Positions 1 to 9,710 of a stretch of 64,000 nt of DNA are shown in pieces. The stretch is from Candidatus Pelagibacter sp. HIMB1321 (GTDB lineage Bacteria > Pseudomonadota > Alphaproteobacteria > Pelagibacterales > Pelagibacteraceae), in NCBI RefSeq assembly GCF_900177485.1, contig NZ_LT840186.1:1116001-1180000 (forward strand), given 5' to 3'. Below the pieces are notes generated by a model. That model saw only the letters and a program-made list of their open reading frames with translations. It made no database searches and was not told the origin of the DNA. Both the position numbers and the translations under genes were made by a program. The first letter of the stretch is position 1; the number at the start of each line of letters is the position of its first letter.

Positions 1-12
1 GATATTCAAATT

Positions 13-1341
13 TTAGGCTACTTTCTGATTCGATTGATTAACTAGATCACCAAATAAAGTGTTTTGATTACTTTTTTTAATTTTAACTTTCACAATTTTT
101 CCAACTAAATCATCACTACCACTAAATAGTACAGAAGTCATGTATTCAGATCTGGCAAAAAGTTTAGATTTGTCGTCTGTTCTATTTTCAACAAGTACAT
201 TTATTTGTTTACCTTCTAATTTTTTGTTCATATTTATTTGATTGCTAAATAGTTTTTGCTGAACAATCTCTAATCTTTCCATAGATCTTTTTTTATCTAT
301 TAAAGGTAGATCTGCAGCAACTGTTCCTGGTCTTGGACTAAAAATAAATGAAAAAGAATTAATAAATTTAATTTCATCAATAAGTTTGATCGTATCTTCA
401 AAGTCATTTTCTTCCTCACCTGGGTAAGCAATTATAAAATCACTTGAAAATTCAATATTTGAATTAATCTTTTTTAATTTATTAAAGATTTCAAGATAAG
501 TTTTTATTGTATGCTTTCTATTCATTAAATCTAAAATTTTATCTGAACCACTTTGAACTGGTAAATGAACCAGTGGCATCAATTTTTTTGAGTTTTTATA
601 AGTATCAATTAAATCTGTTGTCATATCTTTTGGATGAGAAGTTGTGTAACGAATACGCTCAATACCTGAGAGTTTTTCAAGTTCTAAAATTAAATTTGAT
701 AATCGATAATTTTCAAAATTATATGCATTAACATTTTGTCCCAATAATATGATTTCTTTTGAACCATTATCGGCTAGTTGTTTCGCTTCATCCACAATCT
801 GATTAAAAGGTCTCGAATATTCAGGCCCTCTAGTATAAGGCACTACGCAGAAGTGACAAAACTTATCACAACCTTCTTGAATTGTTAAAAATGAAGAGAT
901 TTTTGAAGCTTGATTTTTAATTTTACTCAAATACTCAAACTTTGTTATTGCATCAAATTCAGTTTCTTCATGCTTACTTTTTTTTGATTGGTAATTAAGA
1001 ATTGTGTCGTTAATTTTATGATAGGCCTGAGGTCCAAGAACTAAATCAATATAGGGTTCTCTTTTTAACATTTCTTCATGTTCTGCTTGAGCAACACAAC
1101 CCACAACAATTACTAATGGCTTAGTTTTTGATCTAAATATTTTTTTAACTCTTCCAATTTCGTGATAAACTTTTTCTTTTGCTTTATCTCTTATGTGGCA
1201 AGTGTTTAGTAAATAACAATCAGCTTCGTTATATTTTTCAGTTTTAACAAAATCAATTTTTTTTACAGTGTCATATATTCGATTAGAGTCATACTCATTC
1301 ATCTGACATCCAAAAGTCTTTATAAAAATTTTCTGTGTCAT
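13..1341 (-). CDS. miaB: tRNA-2-methylthio-N6-dimethylallyladenosine synthase MiaB
   Basis: A 442-aa radical-SAM methylthiotransferase that adds the 2-methylthio group to i6A37 in tRNAs reading UNN codons. The N-terminal UPF0004 domain has its cluster cysteines at C12 (FGCQMNEYDS), C48 (LNTCHIR) and C82 (VVGC). The radical-SAM triad is C158, C162 and C165 (GCDKFCHFC). The C-terminal part, including the EYMTSVLF stretch, fits a TRAM domain. Length is normal for MiaB. It is the last gene before the window edge and lies 2 bp downstream of fur on the same strand; tsaB-fur-miaB is a known alphaproteobacterial order. Confidence 0.96.
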   Translation of the reverse strand: MTQKIFIKTFGCQMNEYDSNRIYDTVKKIDFVKTEKYNEADCYLLNTCHIRDKAKEKVYHEIGRVKKIFRSKTKPLVIVVGCVAQAEHEEMLKREPYIDLVLGPQAYHKINDTILNYQSKKSKHEETEFDAITKFEYLSKIKNQASKISSFLTIQEGCDKFCHFCVVPYTRGPEYSRPFNQIVDEAKQLADNGSKEIILLGQNVNAYNFENYRLSNLILELEKLSGIERIRYTTSHPKDMTTDLIDTYKNSKKLMPLVHLPVQSGSDKILDLMNRKHTIKTYLEIFNKLKKINSNIEFSSDFIIAYPGEEENDFEDTIKLIDEIKFINSFSFIFSPRPGTVAADLPLIDKKRSMERLEIVQQKLFSNQINMNKKLEGKQINVLVENRTDDKSKLFARSEYMTSVLFSGSDDLVGKIVKVKIKKSNQNTLFGDLVNQSNQKVA

Positions 1342-1343
1342 TA

Positions 1344-1760
1344 TTATTTTTTAGACTTTTTTTTCACACCATATAATTCAAGTTTATGATCCACTAAAGT
1401 ATATCCATATTTTTCTGCAACTTTTTTTTGAAGTTTTTCTATCTCTTCATCAACAAATTCTATTATCTCTCCTGATTTAACATCTATTAAATGATCGTGA
1501 TGCCCCTCATTTAACTCTTCATATCTTGCTTTACCACCTTTGAACTCATGTTTGGTTAAAATGCCAGACTCCTCAAATAATTTTACTGTTCTATAAACAG
1601 TTGCAATGCTTATCTTTGAATCAATTTTTGAAACACGGTTATAAAGCTCATCGACATCTGGATGGTCAGTTGACTCAGACATTACTTTTGCAATAATTCT
1701 TCTCTGATCTGTTAATTTTACTCCTTTAGATAAACATTTAGACTCTATGGTTTCAGACAT
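1344..1760 (-). CDS. fur: Fur/Mur-family metal-responsive transcriptional regulator
   Basis: A 138-aa Fur-superfamily repressor. The N-terminal winged helix (about residues 1-80) carries the recognition-helix signature SIATVYRTVKLFEE. The dimerisation/metal domain contains HHDHLIDVKSGEIIEF. Classical Fur has a CxxC zinc site just after HHDHLI; here it is replaced by DVKSG, as in the rhizobial Mur/Fur group that senses manganese or iron. The name fur is by family; the metal sensed is not decided by sequence. It sits 8 bp after tsaB and 2 bp before miaB, so it is probably co-transcribed with them. Confidence 0.92.
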   Translation of the reverse strand: MSETIESKCLSKGVKLTDQRRIIAKVMSESTDHPDVDELYNRVSKIDSKISIATVYRTVKLFEESGILTKHEFKGGKARYEELNEGHHDHLIDVKSGEIIEFVDEEIEKLQKKVAEKYGYTLVDHKLELYGVKKKSKK

Positions 1761-1768
1761 ATTTAATT

Positions 1769-2155
1769 TTAACTTATATAAATTGGATTAATCAAATTTT
1801 TTTTAACATTAAATTTTTCACACAAACTTGGCACATTTTCATATTTACAATCATTAAAATCACCAAAATCATCAAAACTAAAACAATAATAATTAATCTT
1901 TTTTGCAACAAATATAGCTTTAACTACAGATAGAGAGTTTCTAATACCTGCAAAACTTCCTGGTCCTCGGTTAACATATAATTTTGAAATTTCATCAATT
2001 TTTAAATCATGTTGATTAATAAATTCATTTATTAATATTGTTAATTTTTCATAATTAGTTTTACTATTTTCATAACTAATACTATAAATATTTTTATCCT
2101 TAATGAGTGATAAACATATTTTTTTATTTGCTGCATCAATTATTAAATTATTCAT
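1769..2155 (-). CDS. tsaB: Short TsaB-like protein (t6A37 tRNA modification partner)
   Basis: Starting at the ATG at 2155 gives 128 aa beginning MNNLIIDAANKKICLSL, the usual TsaB N-terminus; longer starts add unrelated residues. The YVNRGPGSFAGIRNSLSVVKA stretch matches the GPGSFTGLR motif of TsaB, the non-catalytic partner of TsaD in threonylcarbamoyladenosine synthesis. The protein then ends after about 40 residues with INPIYIS, whereas TsaB is usually about 210-230 aa, so most of the second ASKHA subdomain is missing. No rimI lies between it and fur. Its first 53 bp overlap head-to-head with the deacetylase gene on the other strand. Confidence 0.82.
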   Translation of the reverse strand: MNNLIIDAANKKICLSLIKDKNIYSISYENSKTNYEKLTILINEFINQHDLKIDEISKLYVNRGPGSFAGIRNSLSVVKAIFVAKKINYYCFSFDDFGDFNDCKYENVPSLCEKFNVKKNLINPIYIS

Positions 2156-3164
2156 AATTCTATTTTTATTAATAACAAATTCTAAAGCAGAAGATAATAA
2201 TATCAAACAATATTCAAATGATGAGGGTGTTTTATCAATTATGTATCATCGATTTGATGAAAATAAATATCCTTCAACAAATATTCAGATGGAAGTTTTT
2301 TTAAAACAAATTCAATTAATTAAAGATCTAAATTATAGTTTTATTCATCCTGAGGATTTTGAAAAAAATTTTAATATACCAAAAAAACAAAAAAAAATTC
2401 TGATAACTGTTGATGATGCATTTCAATCTTTCTACGAAGTTGCATGGCCATTTTTAAAGGAAAATAGAATTCCATTCATTTTATTTGTTTCAACAGAGCC
2501 TGTTGGAAATAGAGGATATATGACATGGGAACAAATTAGAGAAGTTGAAAAAGAAAAATTTGCTGTTATTGGGCATCACTCCCACTCACATAAATATCTA
2601 ATAGATAAAACTAATGAAGATTTTGAAGAAGATATTGAAACTGCAAATAGAATTTTTAATGAAAAAATTGGATATGTTCCAAGTTTGTTTTCTTATCCAT
2701 TCGGCGAATATTCAGAATTTATGAGAAATTATATTTCAAAAAAATTTACATATGCTTTTGGTCAGCACTCAGGGGTTATTGATGTTAATAAAGAAAAATT
2801 TCAGCTGCCAAGATTTCCAATTAATGAAAATTACGGAGAACTGAAAAGATTTACATCAATTATAAAAACCTATCCTCTGGAGTATAAAGAATTATTACCG
2901 GTAGAAAAAAAATTAAATAAATCAAATAATCCACCATCATTTTCTGTTGAATTTTTTAAAGATCAAAAAAATATTAAAAATATAAATTGTTATTCAAATG
3001 AAGGAAATCAGTGGGAAAAATCAAACATTATATTTAATGACACTATTTTAAATATTAATTTTAGAGAAGCTTTTCTTCCAAGAAGAGGTCGAATTAATTG
3101 TTCATTAAATGATGATGGCAAATGGAGATGGTTTGGAACTCAATTTATTGTTAAAGATGATTAA
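2103..3164 (+). CDS. Exported polysaccharide deacetylase family protein
   Basis: A 353-aa protein with an N-terminal hydrophobic segment (about residues 6-25) and a plausible signal-peptidase site after NSKA29, so it is probably periplasmic. The NodB-type catalytic domain shows ITVDDAF (D104, D105) and the metal-binding HSHSH motif around H159-H163, followed by SYPFGEYSE. This family removes N- or O-acetyl groups from polysaccharides or peptidoglycan; the substrate cannot be read from sequence. The ATG at 2103 is the only standard start that keeps the signal peptide, and it lies inside the start of divergent tsaB. The stop shares TTAA with the convergent Bax-like gene. Confidence 0.88.
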   Translation: MSDKHIFLFAASIIKLFIILFLLITNSKAEDNNIKQYSNDEGVLSIMYHRFDENKYPSTNIQMEVFLKQIQLIKDLNYSFIHPEDFEKNFNIPKKQKKILITVDDAFQSFYEVAWPFLKENRIPFILFVSTEPVGNRGYMTWEQIREVEKEKFAVIGHHSHSHKYLIDKTNEDFEEDIETANRIFNEKIGYVPSLFSYPFGEYSEFMRNYISKKFTYAFGQHSGVIDVNKEKFQLPRFPINENYGELKRFTSIIKTYPLEYKELLPVEKKLNKSNNPPSFSVEFFKDQKNIKNINCYSNEGNQWEKSNIIFNDTILNINFREAFLPRRGRINCSLNDDGKWRWFGTQFIVKDD

Positions 3165-4246
3165 ATTAAACTCTCTAATTCTAAGCTTGTAGGCAAAAGT
3201 TTTGCTTTATCAAAATCTTTAAGATTGTTTTGTTCAATAATCTTTCTTAAAATTCTAACATACTCTTGACCTGTTTCTGCATACTTATCTAAATACTGAG
3301 ATAGTATAATGCTATCTAACTCTTTACCCTCATCCCTTAATTGAGCTCTAGCTAGCCTAAATTCTTTATATGTTTTATGGGTATTCAAATTTCTTTGATA
3401 TGCTCTAACTGAAGCTTGTAAGATATTAAACTTCATTACTTTGTGACCCTCGCCTTCCTCGGCTTCTTTTGGCTTTAAACCTTCTCCAGACCACGTCCAT
3501 TGTCCAAAAAGAGCGTTACCTTCTTGGGCAAACCTTGAGGTCCCCCAACCAGTTTCTTTTGCCGCTTGTGCAAGAGCTAATGATACTGGAACTTCATCCA
3601 TTCTTATTTTTAGAATTGAAAGATCTTTTGATGGAATGCCATATTGTTTGAATTTCTTATTAAGCCATTTTTTTTCAAGCTCTGTGTTATTACTTTTATT
3701 AATTATACTAAAAAGTCTTTTTCTATCTAATTTAATATTATTATTTTCCTGAAGAACTAAAGGTAAAACAATCTGTAAAAATAATTCTTTTCTTTTTTTT
3801 GTGTTTTCAATCATCTTAATTTCTTGAGGAAAAGAATCTAAAGCTACAGGTTTTACTAATTTGTTAACTCTAACGTCGTCTAATTTATATCCCGTGTCTT
3901 CGAAAAGTTGTTTTATTGTTGAAGCATTTAATCTTACAGCATCAGTTTCTTTGTCATTTAAGTTATAGATATCTGCTAGAAGATCTCTTTCATCAAATAT
4001 TTCATTTTCATCTTGAGTTCCATTTATTTTTTTGTCAAGTGTATACACTAAAACTTGTTTAGAATTATTTCTAAACTCTTTAGTATTCAAAATATTGTTG
4101 TTAGCAAAATTGATCATTAATGGTAAAGAATAAAATATAAAAATAACTACCAAACTTCCCAATAGAGTTCTTGCTAAAGAACCTAAATTATTATTATCGA
4201 TAGTTTCTAAAATCTTATTTTTTCTTTTTTTTTGGATTTTTTTCAT
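3161..4246 (-). CDS. Bax-like membrane-anchored glucosaminidase
   Basis: A 361-aa protein with a basic N-terminus, one transmembrane helix (about residues 25-47) and a large extracytoplasmic part. The C-terminal half contains PVSLALAQAAKETGWGTSRFAQEGNALFGQW, here cited only as positions around residues 217-250, matching the Bax/FlgJ-type N-acetylglucosaminidase fold (PF01832) with its glutamate in AKETGWG. The expected role is peptidoglycan cleavage. It lies 2 bp from nfuA on the same strand and is convergent with the polysaccharide deacetylase, sharing four bases at the stops. Two cell-wall-type enzymes facing each other may reflect a common role, but that is inference. Confidence 0.86.
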   Translation of the reverse strand: MKKIQKKRKNKILETIDNNNLGSLARTLLGSLVVIFIFYSLPLMINFANNNILNTKEFRNNSKQVLVYTLDKKINGTQDENEIFDERDLLADIYNLNDKETDAVRLNASTIKQLFEDTGYKLDDVRVNKLVKPVALDSFPQEIKMIENTKKRKELFLQIVLPLVLQENNNIKLDRKRLFSIINKSNNTELEKKWLNKKFKQYGIPSKDLSILKIRMDEVPVSLALAQAAKETGWGTSRFAQEGNALFGQWTWSGEGLKPKEAEEGEGHKVMKFNILQASVRAYQRNLNTHKTYKEFRLARAQLRDEGKELDSIILSQYLDKYAETGQEYVRILRKIIEQNNLKDFDKAKLLPTSLELESLI

Positions 4247-4248
4247 TA

Positions 4249-4788
4249 TTAAACAGCTACAACTTCTTTAACTTCTGGTAAATAATGACACAAAAGATTT
4301 TGAACTCCTTGTTTCAATGTCATTGTCGAACTAGGACACCCCGAACAACTACCCTGTAATTGAACCTTAACTATTCCATCCTTAAACTCTTTAAATCTTA
4401 TATCTCCACCATCTTTAGCAACAGCAGGTCTGATTTTTTGATCTAAAATTTTAACAATCTTTTTTTCAATTTCTCCAAGATTTTCATCAATTTCAAAAGG
4501 ACTTTTATCTACTACAAACTCTTTCCCTGTTGAATAAAAGTCATTTATTAAAGAAATTACTATATGCTTTATTTCATCCCATGAGGTTTCGTCATATTTA
4601 TTTATTGAAATAAAATCTCTGCTTAAAAAAATTCCCTCAACACCGTTTACTGACATTAAATTTCGTATTAATTCATTTTTAACTTCATCTTTTTTTGTAA
4701 TTTCAAAAGATCCACTATTTGAAACTGTTTTGCCTGGCAAAAACTTCAATGAATTAGGGTTTGGTGTTGTTTCAGTTTGAACGAACAT
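4249..4788 (-). CDS. nfuA: NfuA-type iron-sulfur cluster carrier
   Basis: A 179-aa two-domain protein. The N-terminal Nfu_N domain begins MFVQTETTPNPNSLKFLPG and runs to about residue 88. The C-terminal NifU-like domain (about 100-170) contains DGGDIRF and the cluster-binding pair C148/C151 in GSCSGCPSS. It accepts and hands on Fe-S clusters to target enzymes such as MiaB in this same region. Length is typical for alphaproteobacterial Nfu. It is 49 bp downstream of trpS and 2 bp upstream of the Bax-like gene, on the same strand. Confidence 0.95.
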   Translation of the reverse strand: MFVQTETTPNPNSLKFLPGKTVSNSGSFEITKKDEVKNELIRNLMSVNGVEGIFLSRDFISINKYDETSWDEIKHIVISLINDFYSTGKEFVVDKSPFEIDENLGEIEKKIVKILDQKIRPAVAKDGGDIRFKEFKDGIVKVQLQGSCSGCPSSTMTLKQGVQNLLCHYLPEVKEVVAV

Positions 4789-4837
4789 AGATCTTATATA
4801 GTCAATAATTCTGAAAATGGAACTTGTTTAAGAATTT

Positions 4838-5842
4838 TTACAAAAAACCTACAATTTCATGTATCTTTTTTAATTTATTTGATGCGTATTCATTAGCTTT
4901 TTTTTGTCCATCTAATAAAATTTTATCTAAATACTCATTTTCTTTGTTAAGTTTTTTGATTTCATTTGCTACAGGGTTAATTTTTTCAACTAAGACTTGA
5001 GAAAGTTTTTCTTTAAATTCTGAGAAATTTTTTCCACTAAATTCATTAATTGTTTGATCCAATGTAAAATTATTTAAACTAGAATATATTCCTAAAAGAT
5101 TTTTTGCTTCAGGCCTTGTCTCTAATTCTTTTGAGTCTGAGGGTAATGGTAACGGATCAGTTTTTGCCTTCTTAATTTTATTAACAATTAAATCTTCACT
5201 GTCTGTTAAATTTATTCTACTTAAATCAGACAATTCTGATTTACTCATTTTTTTTGTCCCATCCTTTAAACTCATTATTCTTGAAAATTCTTTTTGTATT
5301 AATGGATCTGGGACTTTCAAAAAATCTTCAACGCTATAATCATTATTAAATTTTTGAGCAATATCTCTACAAAGCTCAAGATGTTGCTTTTGATCTTCAC
5401 CTACCGGTACATGAGTAGCATCATATAAAAGAATATCAGCTGCCATTAGTACTGGATAAGAATAAAGACCTATACTTGCTTTCTCTTTATCTTTACCTGC
5501 TTTTTCTTTAAACTGTGTCATTCTATTCAACCATCCCATTCGAGCAACACAACTTAATATCCAAGCTGCTTCAGAATGCGCTGGAACGGCTGATTGGTTA
5601 AAAATAATACTTTTTTCAGGGTTTATTCCACATGCCACAAAGGTTGCTACTGTCTCTCTGATATTATCCCTGAGTTCTTTTGGGTCTTGTTTTACTGTAA
5701 TGGCATGCAGATCTACTACACAAAATACACAGTTATTATTTTCATCCTTATTAAGTTCAACAAAATTTTTAATTGCTCCTAAATAATTTCCTAGATGTAG
5801 GTTTCCTGTTGGTTGAACTCCTGAAAATATTTTTTTATTCAT
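4838..5842 (-). CDS. trpS: Tryptophanyl-tRNA synthetase
   Basis: A 334-aa class I aminoacyl-tRNA synthetase that charges tRNA-Trp. The N-terminus carries [18 protein letters not shown], with the HIGH-equivalent HLGN, and [11 protein letters not shown] is the KMSKS loop. Length is normal. I chose the ATG at 5842 (MNKKIFSG); an in-frame TTG two codons earlier at 5848 would overlap the murJ stop by 4 bp. The gene follows murJ directly, so the two are likely one transcript; murJ-trpS-nfuA is a familiar alphaproteobacterial order. Confidence 0.95.
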   Translation of the reverse strand: MNKKIFSGVQPTGNLHLGNYLGAIKNFVELNKDENNNCVFCVVDLHAITVKQDPKELRDNIRETVATFVACGINPEKSIIFNQSAVPAHSEAAWILSCVARMGWLNRMTQFKEKAGKDKEKASIGLYSYPVLMAADILLYDATHVPVGEDQKQHLELCRDIAQKFNNDYSVEDFLKVPDPLIQKEFSRIMSLKDGTKKMSKSELSDLSRINLTDSEDLIVNKIKKAKTDPLPLPSDSKELETRPEAKNLLGIYSSLNNFTLDQTINEFSGKNFSEFKEKLSQVLVEKINPVANEIKKLNKENEYLDKILLDGQKKANEYASNKLKKIHEIVGFL

Positions 5843-5844
5843 TT

Positions 5845-7374
5845 TCAATACTTTAATTTAATATCTTCTAATTGGAAAGCTTTCATCAAGTAAGATACGA
5901 ATATATAGAAACAGAGCGCTATCACTACTGATAAAATTAAGTAAAAAGATTTAAAAGTTTGATCAAAAGCTAATTCATACTGAAACAGTATTAATAAATA
6001 ATAAAACAAAGCACCCATTAATACTGAAGATAAAATAATTTTAAAAAAACGATTAATAAAAATACTATTAAAATTAAACAGGTTTCTTTTTTTTAAAATT
6101 AAAAACAAAATAATTGTATTAAACCATGAGGAAATGCTCGTAGCTATAGGGATTATAATAAAACCAATTAATCTAAAGAAATAAACACTTATCAAAATAT
6201 TTAATAAAACAGATGCTAATGAAATATAAAATGGTGTTTTAGTATCATGGTTGGCAAAAAAGAAATTTGAAAATACTTTAATAAATGCAAAAGCTGGCAG
6301 CCCTAAAGCAAAATAAAATAATGCATTAGCAGAATTTAAGACCGATGACTCATTAAACTGTCCATAACCAAATAATGCTGAAATAATATTATCAGATCCT
6401 AACAACAAGGCGATAGTTGCAGGCAGACTTAAAAACAAACTCAATTCCAATGCTTTATTTTGAATTAAATCAATTTTTTTTTTATTTTTTTTAATAATAT
6501 GTTTTGAAAGTTGAGGAAGTATTACAACTCCAATGGCAATTCCAGCTATTGCTAGATTAATCTGATAAATCCTATCAGCGTAATAAAGATACGAGACGGC
6601 ACTAGCTTGAAACGAAGCAATTATTGTTCCTACTAAAATATTTATTTGAGTTACACCTGAAGAAAAAATACTTGGAACTAATTTTTTGAAAAAAATTTTA
6701 ACGTTTTTTGAAACTTTAAAACTTAAATTAAAATTTAAATTAAAGAATTTTCGTACAAAAAAATATAAAAATATAAATTGCAATAAACCTGCAAGGGTTA
6801 CAGCATATGATAGATAATAAACTAAATCATCATTTAGTGATTTACTAAATAATAGGACTATTATTAAAATAAGATTTAATATTATTGGTGCTGCTGCTGC
6901 TTCTGCAAATCTATTGTATGAATTTAATATTCCAGAAAAAAAAGATGCCAAAGAAATTAATAATAAAAACGGAAAGGTTATCCTTGTAAGATTAATTGCT
7001 AATTGCATTTTTTCACTATCCTCTAAAAAACCTGGTGCAATTAAAGACACAAATACTGGCATAAATATTTGAACCAACAAAACTAGAATTAATAAAATTA
7101 AAAAAAGTAAGTTAAATACTTCACTTGCAAATTTATTTGATTTAGCTTTTCCTTTTAGTACTTCTGAAGAATAACTTGGAACAAATGCTGCATTAAAGGT
7201 TCCTTCTGCAAATAATCTTCTAAAAGTATTAGGTATTCTAAAGGCAACAAAAAAAGCATCAGCTAAGAAACTAGTTCCAAGAAAGATTGCTATTAAAATA
7301 TCTCTTAAATAACCAAATATTCTACTAATTATTGTAAAAAAACTGAAGGCGCCAGTTGACTTAATTAAGTTCAT
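5845..7374 (-). CDS. murJ: Lipid II flippase MurJ
   Basis: A 509-aa polytopic membrane protein of the MOP/MurJ family, which moves lipid II across the inner membrane for peptidoglycan assembly. It starts [25 protein letters not shown], followed by the family-typical [29 protein letters not shown] region split over residues 39-67. About 13-14 hydrophobic helices follow. Length is standard. It stands divergent from maeB across a 50-bp gap that must hold both promoters, and is followed by trpS. Confidence 0.95.
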   Translation of the reverse strand: MNLIKSTGAFSFFTIISRIFGYLRDILIAIFLGTSFLADAFFVAFRIPNTFRRLFAEGTFNAAFVPSYSSEVLKGKAKSNKFASEVFNLLFLILLILVLLVQIFMPVFVSLIAPGFLEDSEKMQLAINLTRITFPFLLLISLASFFSGILNSYNRFAEAAAAPIILNLILIIVLLFSKSLNDDLVYYLSYAVTLAGLLQFIFLYFFVRKFFNLNFNLSFKVSKNVKIFFKKLVPSIFSSGVTQINILVGTIIASFQASAVSYLYYADRIYQINLAIAGIAIGVVILPQLSKHIIKKNKKKIDLIQNKALELSLFLSLPATIALLLGSDNIISALFGYGQFNESSVLNSANALFYFALGLPAFAFIKVFSNFFFANHDTKTPFYISLASVLLNILISVYFFRLIGFIIIPIATSISSWFNTIILFLILKKRNLFNFNSIFINRFFKIILSSVLMGALFYYLLILFQYELAFDQTFKSFYLILSVVIALCFYIFVSYLMKAFQLEDIKLKY

Positions 7375-7424
7375 AAATCATATTAGTCTTAATTTTACCC
7401 TAATTGTACATCTAATTACCAAAA

Positions 7425-9710
7425 ATGAAAAAAACAAAAACTGATCATTATACTGAAAAAGAAGCATTAGATTTTCACTCCAATAAAAAACCTGGAAAGA
7501 TAGAAATTGTAGCGTCAAAAAATATGACGACCAAAAGAGATCTTGCACTTGCTTACTCTCCAGGTGTTGCGGCTCCTGTAAAAGCAATCAGTGAAAATCC
7601 TGAGACTGCTTACGACTATACAGCAAAAGGAAATTTAGTTGCGGTAATTAGTAATGGTTCAGCAATTCTAGGAATGGGAAATTTGGGAGCACTTGCTTCT
7701 AAGCCTGTTATGGAAGGAAAAGCAGTTTTGTTTAAAAGATTTGCCGATATCGACTCCATAGATCTTGAAATAGATTGTAGCGATGCAAATGAAATTATAA
7801 ATTCAATTAAAAATTTTGCCCCTAGTTTTGGAGGAATAAATTTAGAAGATATTGCTGCTCCAGATTGTTTTGTCATCGAGGAAAAATTAAAGGAAATTTT
7901 AGACATACCAGTTTTCCATGATGATCAACATGGTACTGCAATTATAACTACAGCAGCATTGATTAACGCATTACACATTAATGGTAAATCTATAAAGGAT
8001 ATAAAGGTTGTTGTTAATGGAGCAGGAGCTTCTGCAATTGCTTGTACTGAACTATTTAAAAATTCAGGTGTTCCAAATGAAAATGTAATCATGCTTGATC
8101 GAAAAGGTGTCATTTATAAAGGCAGAACTGAAGGGATGGATCAATGGAAATCAAAGCATGCAGTTGAAACAAAGTTAAGAACCTTAGAAGATGCTATAGA
8201 TGGTGCAGATGTGTTTTTAGGTTTGTCAGCAAAAGGGGCATTAAAAAAAGAATTTGTGAAGAAAATGTCAAAAAATCCAATAATTTTTGCGTGTGCAAAC
8301 CCTGATCCAGAAATTCTACCTGAAGAAATTCAAGAAGTTAGAGATGATGCAATAATTGCAACTGGAAGATCTGATTATCCCAATCAGGTTAATAATCTCA
8401 TAGGTTTTCCATACATATTTAGAGGAGCATTAGATGTTAGATCTAAGATAATTAATGAAGAAATGAAAGTTGCAGCTGCAAAGGCTATTGCAGAGCTTGC
8501 AAGAGAGGATGTTCCTGATGAAGTGGTTGCAGCAATGGGAGGTCAAAGACCTAAATATGGAAAAGAATATATTATTCCTTCAACATTTGATCCAAGATTA
8601 ATAAGTGTAATTCCTGCAGCAGTGGCAAAGGCTGCTATGGACAGTGGTGTTGCAAGAAAATCTATAGATGATTTTGAAAATTATAAAGATCAACTTAAAC
8701 AAAGACTAGATCCAACTGTAACTATAATGCAAGGTATTAACAACCACATCAAAAAAAATCAAAAAAAGATTGTATTTGCAGATGGAGAGGATGAAAATAA
8801 TCTTAAAGCAGCAATTGCTTTTAAGAATTCAAAACTTGGAATTCCAATTCTAGTAGGGAAAGAAGACAAGATTAAAGAACAGGTAAAAAAAATTGGTTAC
8901 AATGAAAATTTTGATATTGAAATTATAAACTCAAAAGATACTGAAAAAAGAGAGAGATATGTTCAACATCTTTTCAAAAAGCTTCAAAGAGAAAAAGGTT
9001 TGTTAGAATGGGATTGTGATAGATTGGTTAGAAATGATCGTGTAATTTGGGCTGCTTGCATGGTTGCATGCGGAGATGCTGATGGTGCGGTAACTGGAAA
9101 TACTAGAAGATTTGGAGCGTCTTTTGAAAAAATTACTCAAGTAGTTGGTGCTAGAAACAACGAAATTATGTTTGGATTAAATATGGTTGTCCATAAAGGT
9201 AAGACTATATTCGTTGCAGATACTAGTGTTCATGAATATCCAACATCAGAGGAGATGTCTGAAATAGCAATTTCAACCGCTAGGGTTGTTCGTTTGTTTG
9301 GTATTGAGCCAAGAGTTGCTTTTGTATCTCATTCAACATTTGGCCAACCTCTTACCAGCAGAACTAAACATATTAAGAAAGCTGTCGATATCCTAAAAGA
9401 AAAAAATGTAGATTTTAAATTTGATGGAGACATGCAGCCTGATGTAGCTTTAAATGATCAGTATAAAAATTTATATCCTTTTTCTAATATAGTTGGTAAT
9501 GCAAACATTCTAATTATGCCAGGCCAACATAGTGCGGCTATATCCTATAAAATGATGAAAACATTAAGCGACGCAAAAGTGATAGGTCCTCTTTTAATTG
9601 GTCTTGGTCTTCCTATTGAAATTGCACCTCTTAGAACTTCAACATCAGAAATAATCAATCTTGCTTCAATTGCGGCTTATTCAGCAGATAAAATTGATTA
9701 TAAAAAATAA
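7425..9710 (+). CDS. maeB: NADP-dependent malic enzyme with phosphotransacetylase-like domain
   Basis: A 761-aa MaeB-type fusion. The N-terminal malic domain has LAYSPGVAAPVKAI (from about residue 42); the NAD(P)-binding domain has KVVVNGAGASAIAC; HDDQHGTA is the conserved metal/substrate motif. From about residue 430 a PTA-like domain follows, containing FADGEDENN, VTGNTRRFGASF and IMPGQHSAAI. The malic half decarboxylates malate to pyruvate; in known MaeB proteins the PTA half has an allosteric role rather than being a proven enzyme. Its stop abuts the convergent BON gene with zero spacing. Confidence 0.95.
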   Translation: MKKTKTDHYTEKEALDFHSNKKPGKIEIVASKNMTTKRDLALAYSPGVAAPVKAISENPETAYDYTAKGNLVAVISNGSAILGMGNLGALASKPVMEGKAVLFKRFADIDSIDLEIDCSDANEIINSIKNFAPSFGGINLEDIAAPDCFVIEEKLKEILDIPVFHDDQHGTAIITTAALINALHINGKSIKDIKVVVNGAGASAIACTELFKNSGVPNENVIMLDRKGVIYKGRTEGMDQWKSKHAVETKLRTLEDAIDGADVFLGLSAKGALKKEFVKKMSKNPIIFACANPDPEILPEEIQEVRDDAIIATGRSDYPNQVNNLIGFPYIFRGALDVRSKIINEEMKVAAAKAIAELAREDVPDEVVAAMGGQRPKYGKEYIIPSTFDPRLISVIPAAVAKAAMDSGVARKSIDDFENYKDQLKQRLDPTVTIMQGINNHIKKNQKKIVFADGEDENNLKAAIAFKNSKLGIPILVGKEDKIKEQVKKIGYNENFDIEIINSKDTEKRERYVQHLFKKLQREKGLLEWDCDRLVRNDRVIWAACMVACGDADGAVTGNTRRFGASFEKITQVVGARNNEIMFGLNMVVHKGKTIFVADTSVHEYPTSEEMSEIAISTARVVRLFGIEPRVAFVSHSTFGQPLTSRTKHIKKAVDILKEKNVDFKFDGDMQPDVALNDQYKNLYPFSNIVGNANILIMPGQHSAAISYKMMKTLSDAKVIGPLLIGLGLPIEIAPLRTSTSEIINLASIAAYSADKIDYKK

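Noticed and set aside
507..731. Small rightward open frame opposite miaB
   Set aside because: Antisense shadow of a well-conserved gene with no family signature; the same applies to the other frames opposite dnaK, maeB, rho, hslU and the symporter.
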